The notes: generated by a model from the letters alone, not told the origin. A DNA stretch of 51,661 nt from Peptococcaceae bacterium (GCA_022791255.1 JAAVYR010000009.1:1-51661); one strand, 5' to 3'. Positions 25,610 to 35,865 are shown, counted from the first letter of the stretch. Made by a program: numbers and translations.

Positions 25610-28495
25610 ATGAAAAAAGCATTGGTTTTATTATTAACCTTATCTCTAGTTCTGGGCTGCTTTTGTTTTTCTGCCTTGGCAGCAGATGGGAAAGCAACCT
25701 TTCAGGTTACAGGTGTAACTGGTTCTGAAATCAAAGCTGGAGATAAAATTACCGTTGCAATTACTGTGCCTGCTGCGAAAAGTCCTGTTTCCAGTGGGCA
25801 AATCAAAGTATTCTTTGATAAAGATGTATTAGAAGCAAAATCTATTACGGCTGCTGGCATTGAAGCATTTACCCTTTCTAGTGTAACCGAACCACAGAAT
25901 GCCAATAACAACGCTTGGTATAATGCGTCTATTGCAAATCAAAGCAATGTGACTATGACAAAGCCCGTAACGCTCACTGCTGTTTTTCAGGTGAAAAGCA
26001 ATGCTGCGATAGGGGAAAAGACAGATTTAATCCGTCTGGAAACGGACCCGGGCGATTATTACTGGGCAAATGAAGATGATGAAGATGTGGAAATTGCCGG
26101 CTTTGACGGAACACCTTCTTTCTCTGCCACAGTGGTAAAGAGTAGCATAAGCGGCCAATTATCTCTAACTCAAGCAGGCTGCACCTATGGAGAAACTTTA
26201 GCAGACCCTGCCTATACAAAACCCCAAGGCACTACCAAAGAAATTGTTACCTATAGCGGCACTCTGCGTAAAGGCGGCGAATATACAGAAACTGCTACCA
26301 AGCCTACAGAAGCTGGTAGTTACACTGTAAAAGTTGTTTGTGAAGCAGCTAATGCGACCTATACCGATAGTAAGAATTTCACCATTGCACCGCTGAATAT
26401 TACTGGAGCGGAAGTGGTGTTAGACGGCTCTTTAACCTATAACGGTGCAGAACAAACTCAAAATATTACTTCTGTGACCAAAGGCAGCGTGGTAGTTCCT
26501 GCTACTGATTATACTTTAGCCGGTAATGCTGGTACTGACGCGGGGAATTATACCTTAACCATTACTGCAAAAGACGCTAGTAACTTTACAGGTAAGGTAA
26601 CTAAGGCATTTACCATTGCCAAGAAGGCCATTACTCCAACGGTGGAAATTACCGGGACTTATCAATATAACGGTAAAGCGCAAAATCCAACCTACACTGT
26701 AAAAGATAATGGTGTAGAGCTTGCCGCTGCAGAATATACCGCTGCTGTTGCCAATAACATCAATGCCGGGAAAGGCGTATTGACCATTAAGGTAAAAGCG
26801 GATAGTAACTACACTTTCTCTGATGTGGTAAAAGAATTTGATATTGCCAAAGCAAGCGCTCAAACAATCGGTAATTTACCAATTTCTCATAAATATACTT
26901 TAACTGGGGAGCAAACTAAAAATATTGCGGCTCTCATGACGGGAACTCCTGGAAATATGACCTATGCAAAAGGTGCAGCTACTGGTGATACGGCGATTGT
27001 TTCTGCCTGGGATGTAAATGCCAGCGGTGTCTTAAGCTATACCCTAGCCGGTGGCACAGCAGGGCAGACTGTTACTTTACCTATTACCATTTCTTCTGTA
27101 AACTATGAGGATACGCCTGTTAATGTAATCATTACTTTGACGGAAAAAGAAGGACAGGCAGAGTTGAAAATTACTGGCAACGATACTGTGGTTTATGGCA
27201 ATACCTTGAAGCTGGGTACAACTGGCGGTTCTGGGAGCGGTGCTGTAACCTATGCTGTTACCAATAGCACTGGAGAAGCAACCATTGATGCAGCGACTGG
27301 TGTATTGACTACTGTAAAAGCAGGTACCGTTCAAGTGGTTGCAACCAAAGCAGAGGATGCAGACTATGCAGTAGCTATCAGCGCACCTTTGACCATCACC
27401 ATTGAAAAGGCTGTGCCGACAGGCGCTCCTAGCTACACTAAAATTACCCAAAGCGGTAAGACCTTAGCTGATGCAAACCTTGCTATTGGCACCATCAAAC
27501 CCATTGGCGGCACCATCGCTTGGGAATTGGCTGATACTACAGAAGTAAAGGCCAATACCAGTTACAAGTGGGTTTATACACCGGCTGATCCTGTAAACTA
27601 TGAAACTTTGACTGGCTCTGTAAAACTCTATGCAACAGGCAGCTCTATTGGCGGTGGCGGCAGCCATAGCGGTGGTAGCTCTTCCAGTGGCTCTAGCAAA
27701 TATAGTGTAACTGCTGAAAAGGCTAGTAATGGTACTATTAGCTTGGATGTGACAAGGGCTGCAAAAGGTGATAAAGTAACTATCACTGTAAAACCGGATA
27801 ACGGTTATGTGTTGGATAAATTATCTGTTTATGATGAAAAAGGTAAAGATATTACAGTAAAGAGCAGCGGCAGTCAATATACCTTTATCATGATTGATGG
27901 TAAAGTAACCGTATCTGCTACCTTCAAAAAAGCGGATGGGGAAACAGATAAAGACAACAGCGGCAAGAGTCCGTTTACCGATGTGAAGGAAAACGACTAT
28001 TTCTACAATGCTGTTATGTGGGCAGTAGAAAAAGATATTACCAAGGGAACAAATGATACTACCTTTGGTGCTGGTGCTAACTGCACTCGCGGCCAAATGA
28101 TGACTTTCTTGTGGCGGGCAGCTGGTGCGCCGGAAGTAACAGCTACTAGCAATCCATTTACGGATGTGGCGGGGGATAGCTACTACGCAAAGGCTGTGCT
28201 TTGGGCAGTGGAAAACGGCATTACCAATGGTATGACAGAAAACACCTTTGCGCCAAATGCTACCGTAACTCGTGGTCAGACAGCAGCTATGCTTTATCGC
28301 TTTGCCAAAGCCTCTGCGCCGGAAGCTGGTAATGGCTTTGTCGATGTGGCAAAAGATGCATACTATTATGATGCGGTACAATGGGCTGCGGAAAACGGTA
28401 TTACCAATGGGGTAAGCGATACTGCTTTTGCTCCTGGTAATGACTGCTTGCGCAGTGAAATCGTAACCTTCCTCTATCGTTATTTTGTGAAATAG
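25610..28495 (+). CDS. secreted cohesin-like, SLH-anchored surface scaffold protein
   Basis: This 961-residue protein has a signal peptide (1-25), then a cohesin-like domain (about 27-175: KAGDKITVAITV, GQIKVFFDKDVLEAKSITA, LTAVFQVKSNAAIG). Several MBG/Ig-like repeats follow (about 180-690; YNGAEQTQNI, YQYNGKAQNPTYTV). Then come a Ser/Gly linker (GGGGSHSGGSSSSGSS), an InlB-like beta domain and three SLH repeats at about 788-961. SLH repeats bind secondary cell-wall polymer, so the cohesin would be displayed at the surface and could hold the dockerin of the upstream protein. It lies 48 bases downstream of that gene with its own AAGGAGAG RBS, in the same operon, and is followed by a strong terminator. 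Confidence 0.85.
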   Translation: MKKALVLLLTLSLVLGCFCFSALAADGKATFQVTGVTGSEIKAGDKITVAITVPAAKSPVSSGQIKVFFDKDVLEAKSITAAGIEAFTLSSVTEPQNANNNAWYNASIANQSNVTMTKPVTLTAVFQVKSNAAIGEKTDLIRLETDPGDYYWANEDDEDVEIAGFDGTPSFSATVVKSSISGQLSLTQAGCTYGETLADPAYTKPQGTTKEIVTYSGTLRKGGEYTETATKPTEAGSYTVKVVCEAANATYTDSKNFTIAPLNITGAEVVLDGSLTYNGAEQTQNITSVTKGSVVVPATDYTLAGNAGTDAGNYTLTITAKDASNFTGKVTKAFTIAKKAITPTVEITGTYQYNGKAQNPTYTVKDNGVELAAAEYTAAVANNINAGKGVLTIKVKADSNYTFSDVVKEFDIAKASAQTIGNLPISHKYTLTGEQTKNIAALMTGTPGNMTYAKGAATGDTAIVSAWDVNASGVLSYTLAGGTAGQTVTLPITISSVNYEDTPVNVIITLTEKEGQAELKITGNDTVVYGNTLKLGTTGGSGSGAVTYAVTNSTGEATIDAATGVLTTVKAGTVQVVATKAEDADYAVAISAPLTITIEKAVPTGAPSYTKITQSGKTLADANLAIGTIKPIGGTIAWELADTTEVKANTSYKWVYTPADPVNYETLTGSVKLYATGSSIGGGGSHSGGSSSSGSSKYSVTAEKASNGTISLDVTRAAKGDKVTITVKPDNGYVLDKLSVYDEKGKDITVKSSGSQYTFIMIDGKVTVSATFKKADGETDKDNSGKSPFTDVKENDYFYNAVMWAVEKDITKGTNDTTFGAGANCTRGQMMTFLWRAAGAPEVTATSNPFTDVAGDSYYAKAVLWAVENGITNGMTENTFAPNATVTRGQTAAMLYRFAKASAPEAGNGFVDVAKDAYYYDAVQWAAENGITNGVSDTAFAPGNDCLRSEIVTFLYRYFVK

Positions 28496-28526
28496 AAAAT
28501 GATTGTGAATAAAAAGTAATCAAAAT

Positions 28527-28570
28527 AAAAAAGAAGACAGTAAATAGATTTATTTACTGTCTTCTTTTTT
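28527..28570 (+). terminator. terminator of the surface operon
   Basis: AAAAAAGAAGACAGTAAAT pairs with the complementary run ending in GTCTTCTTTTTT. Confidence 0.9.
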
Positions 28571-28679
28571 ATATATTATTTGGTGGAAATTCAGAATAAA
28601 AGATACTATTGCAATTAACGAAGAAACCAGGTGGTGTTATCTTTATATTCTACTTGCCTTTTTATTGTTTTTATGTTTT

Positions 28680-28701
28680 AATTAAATAAATTTATTTAAT
28701 T
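28680..28701. promoter_or_regulatory. 22-bp perfect palindrome, probable operator of the HTH regulator
   Basis: AATTAAATAAA (28680-28690) is followed directly by its exact complement TTTATTTAATT (28691-28701). It lies just before the AAGGAGG of the regulator gene. This is a fitting place for autorepression of the restriction-modification operon, or for an mRNA hairpin at the RBS. Confidence 0.55.
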
Positions 28702-28720
28702 AGTTAAAAGGAGGGATATT

Positions 28721-29083
28721 GTGCGAGTTAGAACCTTTGGCAAATATTTAAGAGAACTAAGAGAAAACAGAGGTTTATCTCAAGGGGAACTTGGAAAAAA
28801 AGTAAGGAGAACGGCAATGGCAATTTCCCTTTTTGAAAAAGGGACAAACAATCCACCTAACAATAATTTATTGAATGCGTTAATCAGGGCTCTAGAGCTT
28901 AGCGACGAAGAAGCTGATATGTTACGGAACCTTTCTGCGATAGAACGGAATGAGCTTCCAAATGATATAAGCAATTATATTAAAAATCATATGGATGTAT
29001 TTAATGCAATCCGAAGAGGTATGCGACAAAACAAAAAATCGACAGATTGGGAAAATGTATTTAAAGGAGCGGGTCAATTATGA
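28721..29083 (+). CDS. HTH (Xre/Cro family) regulator of the restriction-modification operon
   Basis: This 120-residue protein has an N-terminal helix-turn-helix (LRELRENRGLSQGELGKKVRRTAMAISLFEKG) like lambda Cro and restriction controller proteins, and a C-terminal helical part. It starts at a GTG with AAGGAGGGA eight bases upstream. Its stop overlaps the hsdM start (ATGA), so the two are co-translated. Control of hsd expression through the palindrome at 28680 is inferred. Confidence 0.85.
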   Translation: MRVRTFGKYLRELRENRGLSQGELGKKVRRTAMAISLFEKGTNNPPNNNLLNALIRALELSDEEADMLRNLSAIERNELPNDISNYIKNHMDVFNAIRRGMRQNKKSTDWENVFKGAGQL

Positions 29084-31050
29084 GTTTTGCAGATAAAGCC
29101 AACTTTATATGGAGTGTTGCAGATTTGTTGCGAGGGGATTTTAAGCAAAGCGAATACGGAAAGGTTATACTTCCGTTTACTGTTTTACGCCGCTTCGACT
29201 GTGTGCTCGCACCGTCCAAAGAAAAAGTTTTGGAACTTAACAAATCACTTACTGTTCAAAATAAGTTACCCGTATTTAAAAAGATTACAGGTAATGATTA
29301 CTATAATATAAGTAAGTTCGATTTTAAAAAGCTGGTTGATGATTCGTTAAATATAGATACAAATCTTCGTGATTATATTAACGGATTTTCGGATGATGTC
29401 AGAGAAATTCTTGATAACTTTGAGATTTTCACCATAATAGACAAGCTAAAAAAGTCCAATCTTTTATATTTAGTGGTCCAAAAGTTTGCGCAACTTGACC
29501 TTGGTATTGACACAGTTGATAATCTTGAAATGGGCTATATGTATGAGGAACTTATTAGAAAATTTTCTGAACTTTCTAATGAAACAGCCGGGGAACACTT
29601 TACCCCTCGCGAGGTTATTGAGCTTATGGTAGAACTTTTATTTGACTCTGATATGGACGAGCTTTCCAAAGACGGCAAAGTTGTAACCATATTTGACCCG
29701 GCTTGCGGAACAGGAGGGATGCTTTCTGTCGCTCAGAATAAAATGCTCGACTTAAATAACAATATGACGGTTATTCCATTCGGTCAGGAGCTAAATCCCG
29801 AAACATATGCAACCTGTAAATCTGACATGATTTTAAAAGGTAATAACAATAGCCGCATTGTACTTGGTAACAGCTTTAATGAAGACGGATTTGCAAACGA
29901 AAAGTTCGATTATATGCTTTCTAATCCACCGTTTGGCGTTGAATGGAAGAAGGTTGAAAAATTTATTAAAGACGAAGCGAAAACGAAAGGATATCACGGC
30001 AGATTTGGCGCAGGAACCCCGAGAATTTCCGATGGTTCTCTTTTGTTCTTACAACATATGATTTCAAAAATGAACATGCCAAAAGACGGTGGAAGCCGTA
30101 TCGCTATCGTATTTAACGGCTCACCTCTTTTTACAGGAGATGCTGGCAGCGGCGAAAGTGAGATAAGACGCTGGCTAATTGAGAACGATATGCTTGAAGC
30201 GATTGTGGCTCTCCCCGATCAGCTTTTCTATAACACGGGTATATCTACCTATATCTGGATTGTAACTAACCGAAAAGAAGAACGCAGAAAGGGAAAAGTG
30301 CGCCTTGTAAACGGTGTTGCATATTTTGAAAAAATGCGTAAATCTTTAGGTAATAAGCGAAATCTCATTGATGAAGTCAGCAGAAAAGCCATTGTTAATT
30401 TATATGCAACTATGGAACCAAAAGAGGATTATATTGATTTTGATAATAGTGATTTTGGATATCATAAAATCACAGTTGAAAGACCGTTAAGATTGGCTTA
30501 TTCGACAAAGGAAGAGAATTTAAAGATTTTGTCGGAGGTAGATACATTTATTCGTTGGAAGGAAAATATCAGTAAGGGGGCAGAATCTCCGTTTTACATA
30601 AAGTTGCAAGAATTATTAAGAGAAATAGATCAAAGTAAAGTGTTTTTAAATAAAAAAGATTTTGAAATTATCCTTAATGAGAAGTTAAAAGACTATGAAA
30701 ATGAGCTAAAAGGGCGCAAGGATAAGCTTCTTTCTTGTCTTAGTGAGGTAAATCCGGATGCGGATATTGCCTATGATAAAAAGGGTAACAAAATTCCCGA
30801 TACAAACCTAAGAGATACTGAAACAGTTCCTCTGAAAGAGAATATTCAGGAATATTTCGAAAGAGAGGTTCTGCCGCATGTTCCCGATGCGTGGATTGAT
30901 GAAAGCAAAACAAAGGTAGGCTATGAAATTCCGTTTACAAGGTATTTTTACAAGTTCACGCCTCTTAGAAACAGCGCTGATATTATGGCCGAAATTAAGG
31001 AGCTGGAGGCGAAGATCAGCAAGGAACTGCTGGAGGTGCTGGGAGAATGA
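29080..31050 (+). CDS. hsdM: type I restriction-modification system, methyltransferase subunit
   Basis: This 656-residue N6-adenine methyltransferase starts with an N-terminal HsdM_N helical domain (about 5-145). FTPREVIELMVELL precedes the SAM-binding motif I, FDPACGTGGML (about 205-215). The catalytic NPPFGVEW motif (N-P-P-F) is near residue 285. The C-terminal region is long and charged, for contact with HsdS. With HsdS it methylates the recognition site. It overlaps the regulator upstream and hsdS downstream by 4 bases each. It is noticeably more AT-rich than the host genes. Confidence 0.94.
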   Translation: MSFADKANFIWSVADLLRGDFKQSEYGKVILPFTVLRRFDCVLAPSKEKVLELNKSLTVQNKLPVFKKITGNDYYNISKFDFKKLVDDSLNIDTNLRDYINGFSDDVREILDNFEIFTIIDKLKKSNLLYLVVQKFAQLDLGIDTVDNLEMGYMYEELIRKFSELSNETAGEHFTPREVIELMVELLFDSDMDELSKDGKVVTIFDPACGTGGMLSVAQNKMLDLNNNMTVIPFGQELNPETYATCKSDMILKGNNNSRIVLGNSFNEDGFANEKFDYMLSNPPFGVEWKKVEKFIKDEAKTKGYHGRFGAGTPRISDGSLLFLQHMISKMNMPKDGGSRIAIVFNGSPLFTGDAGSGESEIRRWLIENDMLEAIVALPDQLFYNTGISTYIWIVTNRKEERRKGKVRLVNGVAYFEKMRKSLGNKRNLIDEVSRKAIVNLYATMEPKEDYIDFDNSDFGYHKITVERPLRLAYSTKEENLKILSEVDTFIRWKENISKGAESPFYIKLQELLREIDQSKVFLNKKDFEIILNEKLKDYENELKGRKDKLLSCLSEVNPDADIAYDKKGNKIPDTNLRDTETVPLKENIQEYFEREVLPHVPDAWIDESKTKVGYEIPFTRYFYKFTPLRNSADIMAEIKELEAKISKELLEVLGE

Positions 31051-32319
31051 AACCGTATAAAGAGTATAAAGACAGCGGCGTGCCTTGGATTGGGAAGATA
31101 CCGAAGGATTGGGGAGTTAAGAAATTAAAATATATATTTAAAATAAATATGGGACAATCTCCTGATGTTGATAAATGCAATAATGAAAAAATGGGAATAC
31201 CTTTTTTACAAGGGAAAAAGGATTTTGGTATAATTTCACCTATTGCTACTACTTATTGTACGGAACCCAAAAAAAATAGCTTTAGCAAATGATATAATGA
31301 TGTCTGTCAGAGCTCCTGTTGGCGATATAAATATAGCAGATATCGAGTATTGTATAGGTAGAGGCTTATGCGCATTAACCCCGTTAAAAATGAATATTAA
31401 TTATTCTTGGTATATGCTTTCTTGTATATCAGAACCGTTAAAAATGCTATCCACCGGTACAACATATGAAGCTGTTTCTATTGATGACATTAAAAACATT
31501 TATATTGTTTATCCGAAAAAAAATATTCAGTCAAAAATATCAGATTATCTTGACCGAAAGATTGCTGCTATTGATACACTGATAGCGGACAAGCAAAAAA
31601 TGATTGAGTTGTTAAAAGAAAGCAGACAAGCTATCATAAGCGAAGCAGTAACAAAAGGACTTGATAAAAATGCAAAAATGAAGGATAGCGGTATTGAATG
31701 GATAGGAGAAATACCGGAGGATTGGGAAGTTGTTCCAATTACAAAATATCTAAATAGTCTTATTGATTATCGTGGAAAAACTCCAAACAAGGTTGAGGAA
31801 GGAATTTTTTTAGTAACAGCTCGTAATATAAAAAATGGAATTATTGACTACTCTCTTTCTCAAGAGTATGTTTCTATATGTGAATATGAGAGTATTATGC
31901 ATCGTGGCAAACCTCAGATTGGAGATGTTCTGTTTACTACGGAGGCTCCATTAGGAGAAGTTGCAAATATAGATAATGAAGATATTGCTTTAGCTCAGCG
32001 TGTAATAAAATTTTGTGGTAAAGATAATATTCTAAATAATTATTATCTGAAATATTGGATGTTGTCATCTAAATTTAAAGAGTTCCTTTTATCTCTTTCT
32101 ACGGGTTCTACCGCAGAAGGTATAAAAGGAAGTAAGTTATTCTTACTAAAAATGCCTATTCCTCAAATTGATATACAAAAAACAATAGTTATATTTCTTG
32201 ACAAAAAGACAACAGAAATAGACAACCTCATAATTGATATAACAACGCAAATCGAAAAACTCAAAGAATACCGTCAGGCAATTATATCCGAGGCGGTAAC
32301 GGGAAAGGTGGAAATATAA
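31047..32319 (+). pseudogene. hsdS: type I restriction specificity subunit, frameshifted at an A8 tract
   Basis: This is two overlapping frames of a single hsdS. The first frame (from ATG 31047) reads to ...YCTEPKK then NSFSK and stops at 31292. The second frame continues correctly as IALANDIMMSVRAPVGD to 32319. The switch lies in a run of eight A at 31269-31276; seven A would restore one protein of about 423 residues. Both halves carry the repeated HsdS features: KDSGVPWIGKIPKDW and KDSGIEWIGEIPEDW before each target recognition domain, and two RQAIISEAVT helices. It could be truly broken, phase-variable by slippage, or a sequencing error in the homopolymer. Confidence 0.88.
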
Positions 32320-35297
32320 TGGCAATCCAAACAAAAGAAATCAATTTTGAAAATGAGATTGAGTATGCTTTAATTGAAAACGGTCATTATGTGAAAGGTA
32401 ATCCATCTGATTTCAATAGAGAATATGCAATTGATACCGCTAAGCTGTTTGAGTTTTTGCAAAACAGCCAACCTGACGAATGGAAAAAGCTGTGCGAAAA
32501 ACATGGAGCTAATGCGGAACAAAATTTTCTGAAAAGACTATCCAAAGAACTTGACAACCGTGGTATGCTTGATGTTTTGCGAAAAGGTGTAGTTGATGCA
32601 CCCGCAAAATTTAAACTATGCTATTTTAAGCCGGCGAGCAACATGAACCAAACCGATACCGCCAATTATACAAAGAATATTTTATCGGTGACAAGGCAGG
32701 TACACTATTCTTTGAAAAATGAAAACTCTATTGATGTTGTTTTATTTATAAATGGACTGCCTGTTGTTACAATGGAACTTAAAAATCAAATAACAGGCCA
32801 GACTGTAGAAAACGCAAAAAGGCAGTATAAATATGATAGAGATTGCCGAGAACTTTTGCTGGGGTTCAAGTCAAGATGTCTTGTCCATTTTGCGGTCGAT
32901 ACAGATGAAGTTTATATGACAACAAAACTTGATGGAGTAAACACATACTTTTTGCCATTCAATAAAGGCAATAATGGTGGCAAGGGTAATCCGCAGGGCA
33001 ATGGAAATTATCGTACATCATATCTGTGGAATGAAATTTTGCAAAAGGACAGTCTGTTGGATATTATTCAAAGGTTTGTTCATCTTAAAGTAAGTGATAA
33101 CGGTAAAAAGGAAACACTTATTTTTCCTCGTTATCATCAGCTTGATGTGGTAAGAAAAACCATTTTTGATGTTAAGAAAAATGGTGCGGGAATAAATTAT
33201 TTGATCCAGCACAGTGCAGGCAGCGGAAAGTCCAATTCTATTGCATGGCTTGCACATCATCTCTCAAGTCTGCATGATGATAATGATAAAATCATATTTA
33301 ACAGTATTATTGTTATAACTGACCGTATTGTTTTAGATAGACAACTGCAAGATACTATTTATCAATTTGAGCAAGTTGAGGGAGTTGTTATAAAAATAGA
33401 CCAGAGTTCCTCTCAGCTTGCAGATGCTCTTAATACTGGCAAGAAAATAATTGTAACAACTTTGCAGAAATTTCCTTTCATACTTGCAAAAATCGGTGAT
33501 TTATCTGGGAAAAATTTTGCAATTATTATTGATGAGGCCCATTCATCTCAAACAGGTGAAGCTAGTAAAAAGCTCAAGGCGGTATTGGGCGATGCATATC
33601 AGGGATTAAGCGAAGAAGAAAAATTGCAGAAAATAGCAGAAGATGAGGCAAAAGAAGAAAAATCAGTCGTAGACCATGAGGATGAGATTACGAAAGAAAT
33701 GGCAATTCATGGCAAGCTTAAAAATCTTTCATTTTTTGCATTCACTGCTACGCCAAAGCCAAAAACACTTGAAATGTTTGGAACAATAGGCGATGATAAC
33801 TTACCTCATCCTTTTCATTTGTATTCTATGCGTCAGGCTATCGAAGAAGGCTTTATTCTTGATGTATTGAAAAACTATATGACATATGATACTTATTTCA
33901 AAATAGGTAAAACGATTGCCGCTGACCCAAAATATAATAAAGCAAAAGGTAATAAAGCGCTGGGAAAATTTTTAAGCTTGCATCCACACAATTTAGCACA
34001 GAAAACACAAATTATGGTGGAGCATTTCAGAACCATTACCAAAAATAAAATCGGCGGCAATGCTAAAGCCATGCTTGTAACAGGTTCGAGACTTCATGCA
34101 GTTAGATATTATTTTGCATTTAAAGATTATATTAAGAAAATGGGTTATGAAAAAGAATTGGGTATTTTAGTCGCATTTTCCGGCACTGTTTTTGATAATG
34201 GAGAGGAATATACTGAAACAAATCTTAATAAAATCAAAGAAAGCGAGTTGCCCAAAACCTTCCATGAAAAGGAATATCAAGTTTTACTTGTTGCCGAAAA
34301 GTATCAGACGGGTTTTGATGAACCATTGCTGCATACGATGTTTGTTGATAAAAAGCTCGGTGGTGTAAAGGCGGTTCAAACGCTTTCAAGGCTCAATCGT
34401 ATTTGCAAGGGAAAGGAAGATACTTTTGTGCTTGACTTTGTAAATTCTGCTGAAGATATAAAAAAGGCATTTGAGCCGTATTATGAGGAAACAAATATTT
34501 CAGAAGTAACCGATATAAATATTGTTTATGATTTGAAATCAAAACTGGATGAATATCGTATATATTGGGATTCCGAAATAGAGAATTTCAGCAAAGTTTT
34601 CTTCAAAAAAAGTACGAAACAAGAAAACATAGATTTCGGAATGTTGAACGCATATATTGATCCTGCTGTTGACAGATTTAAAGGAAAAACTGAAAAAGAA
34701 CAAGACGATTTTAAATCTCAACTTGCAAAATTTACGAGAACATATTCCTTTGTAACAAGTATTGCGAAACTTGATGATAGGCAATTACACAAATTTCATG
34801 CTTATGCAAAGCTACTTTTAAGGAAATTACCTAAAGATAGTTTAGGAAATTCGATAAATTTAGATGATGAGGTATCCCTTCAATACTATCGTTTACAGAA
34901 AATTTTTGAAGGCAGTATTGAGCTTGAAAAGGCTGAACCATTACCAAATAATAAATATGCGGAAACGGGGAAAAAATCTGATGAAGAAACTTTATTATCA
35001 GAATTAATCGAAAATATAAATGAGCGCTTTGGAACAGAGTTTGAAGAGGTGGATAAAGTTCTGATGCAGTTTGTTGCCGATATGGAGAAAAATGATAATT
35101 TGCGAACACAAGCTATGAATAATTCCAAAGAACATTTTAAATTTCCGTTCAATGATGCTTTTATGGAAATTGTTGTTGAGCGTATGATACAGAATGATGC
35201 TTTTTGTACAAAGATTTTAGATGATGAAAAATTTCGGAACGAAATATCTGAACTTATGGTTGGATATGTTTATGATAAACTAAGAGCAGGTATTTAA
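32319..35297 (+). CDS. hsdR: type I restriction enzyme, ATP-dependent endonuclease/translocase subunit
   Basis: This 992-residue protein has an N-terminal nuclease domain with the PD-(D/E)xK core (D in SIDVVLFING, then ELK in TMELKNQITG). Walker A is HSAGSGKSNSIAW (about residue 305), the DEAH box is IIIDEAHSSQ, motif III is FAFTATPK, and TGFDEPLLHTMFVDK lies in the second RecA domain. It cleaves unmodified DNA after translocation. Its start overlaps the hsdS stop (TAATG), so all hsd genes form one operon. Confidence 0.95.
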   Translation: MAIQTKEINFENEIEYALIENGHYVKGNPSDFNREYAIDTAKLFEFLQNSQPDEWKKLCEKHGANAEQNFLKRLSKELDNRGMLDVLRKGVVDAPAKFKLCYFKPASNMNQTDTANYTKNILSVTRQVHYSLKNENSIDVVLFINGLPVVTMELKNQITGQTVENAKRQYKYDRDCRELLLGFKSRCLVHFAVDTDEVYMTTKLDGVNTYFLPFNKGNNGGKGNPQGNGNYRTSYLWNEILQKDSLLDIIQRFVHLKVSDNGKKETLIFPRYHQLDVVRKTIFDVKKNGAGINYLIQHSAGSGKSNSIAWLAHHLSSLHDDNDKIIFNSIIVITDRIVLDRQLQDTIYQFEQVEGVVIKIDQSSSQLADALNTGKKIIVTTLQKFPFILAKIGDLSGKNFAIIIDEAHSSQTGEASKKLKAVLGDAYQGLSEEEKLQKIAEDEAKEEKSVVDHEDEITKEMAIHGKLKNLSFFAFTATPKPKTLEMFGTIGDDNLPHPFHLYSMRQAIEEGFILDVLKNYMTYDTYFKIGKTIAADPKYNKAKGNKALGKFLSLHPHNLAQKTQIMVEHFRTITKNKIGGNAKAMLVTGSRLHAVRYYFAFKDYIKKMGYEKELGILVAFSGTVFDNGEEYTETNLNKIKESELPKTFHEKEYQVLLVAEKYQTGFDEPLLHTMFVDKKLGGVKAVQTLSRLNRICKGKEDTFVLDFVNSAEDIKKAFEPYYEETNISEVTDINIVYDLKSKLDEYRIYWDSEIENFSKVFFKKSTKQENIDFGMLNAYIDPAVDRFKGKTEKEQDDFKSQLAKFTRTYSFVTSIAKLDDRQLHKFHAYAKLLLRKLPKDSLGNSINLDDEVSLQYYRLQKIFEGSIELEKAEPLPNNKYAETGKKSDEETLLSELIENINERFGTEFEEVDKVLMQFVADMEKNDNLRTQAMNNSKEHFKFPFNDAFMEIVVERMIQNDAFCTKILDDEKFRNEISELMVGYVYDKLRAGI

Positions 35298-35394
35298 TGG
35301 ATTTTGCATATTTTCAATTAAAGAACAGCTTTGCTGGGCTACTATATGGCATTGACTGACGGCTCAGAAAATCATGATTTGCGGGAGAGATATT

Positions 35395-35808
35395 ATGCTT
35401 GAAAATATACCATCTCAATCAATTATGATTGAATTGCTTGGACAACCCTTGTATGAAGTTTGGCAAGCGTTATGTTCGGCTATTGATGAAAAATATGATA
35501 TGGAACGGCTATGGAATACTGGCGGGAAGAATTGGACTTATGAGTATAAGTATCGCAGAGGCGGGAAAACTCTTTGTAGCTTATATGCAAAAAGTAATTG
35601 TGTTGGGTTCATGATTATTTTCGGGAAAGAGGAACGATCAAAATTTGAGGATATAAGGGATACTATTTCTAGTGCTGTTTGTCGGCAATATGATGAAGCA
35701 CAAACTTACCATGATGGGAAATGGGTCATGTTCGAGCCGACAGATACAGCCGATTTTGATGATTATATAAAATTATTGGCGATCAAAAGAAAACCTAATC
35801 GAAGATAA
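35395..35808 (+). CDS. DUF3788 family protein
   Basis: This 137-residue cytosolic protein has the family pattern WNTGGKNWTYEYKYRRGGKT-LCSLY, a GFMIIFGKEERSKFE segment and the ending LLAIKRKPN. The function of the family is unknown. The ATG at 35395 follows GGGAGAG; the frame is open from 35374. It is the last gene before the right attachment site and is separated from hsdR by 97 bases. Confidence 0.8.
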   Translation: MLENIPSQSIMIELLGQPLYEVWQALCSAIDEKYDMERLWNTGGKNWTYEYKYRRGGKTLCSLYAKSNCVGFMIIFGKEERSKFEDIRDTISSAVCRQYDEAQTYHDGKWVMFEPTDTADFDDYIKLLAIKRKPNRR

Positions 35809-35865
35809 TAATTCATCTTTTCTGCAAACAATGAGCGGATGCTGGCGTTATACTGGTGTTTTGAT

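Noticed and set aside
22700-28495. Repetitive coding stretches as a CRISPR array or tandem DNA repeat
   Set aside because: The periodicity is at protein level (LRR and MBG units) within long open frames; there are no short identical direct repeats with spacers.
31243-32319. Second hsdS frame as an independent gene starting at 31243
   Set aside because: Its first codons (MLLLIVRNPKK) are out-of-frame sequence of the upstream half; the alignment of HsdS features continues across the A8 tract, so this is one frameshifted gene.
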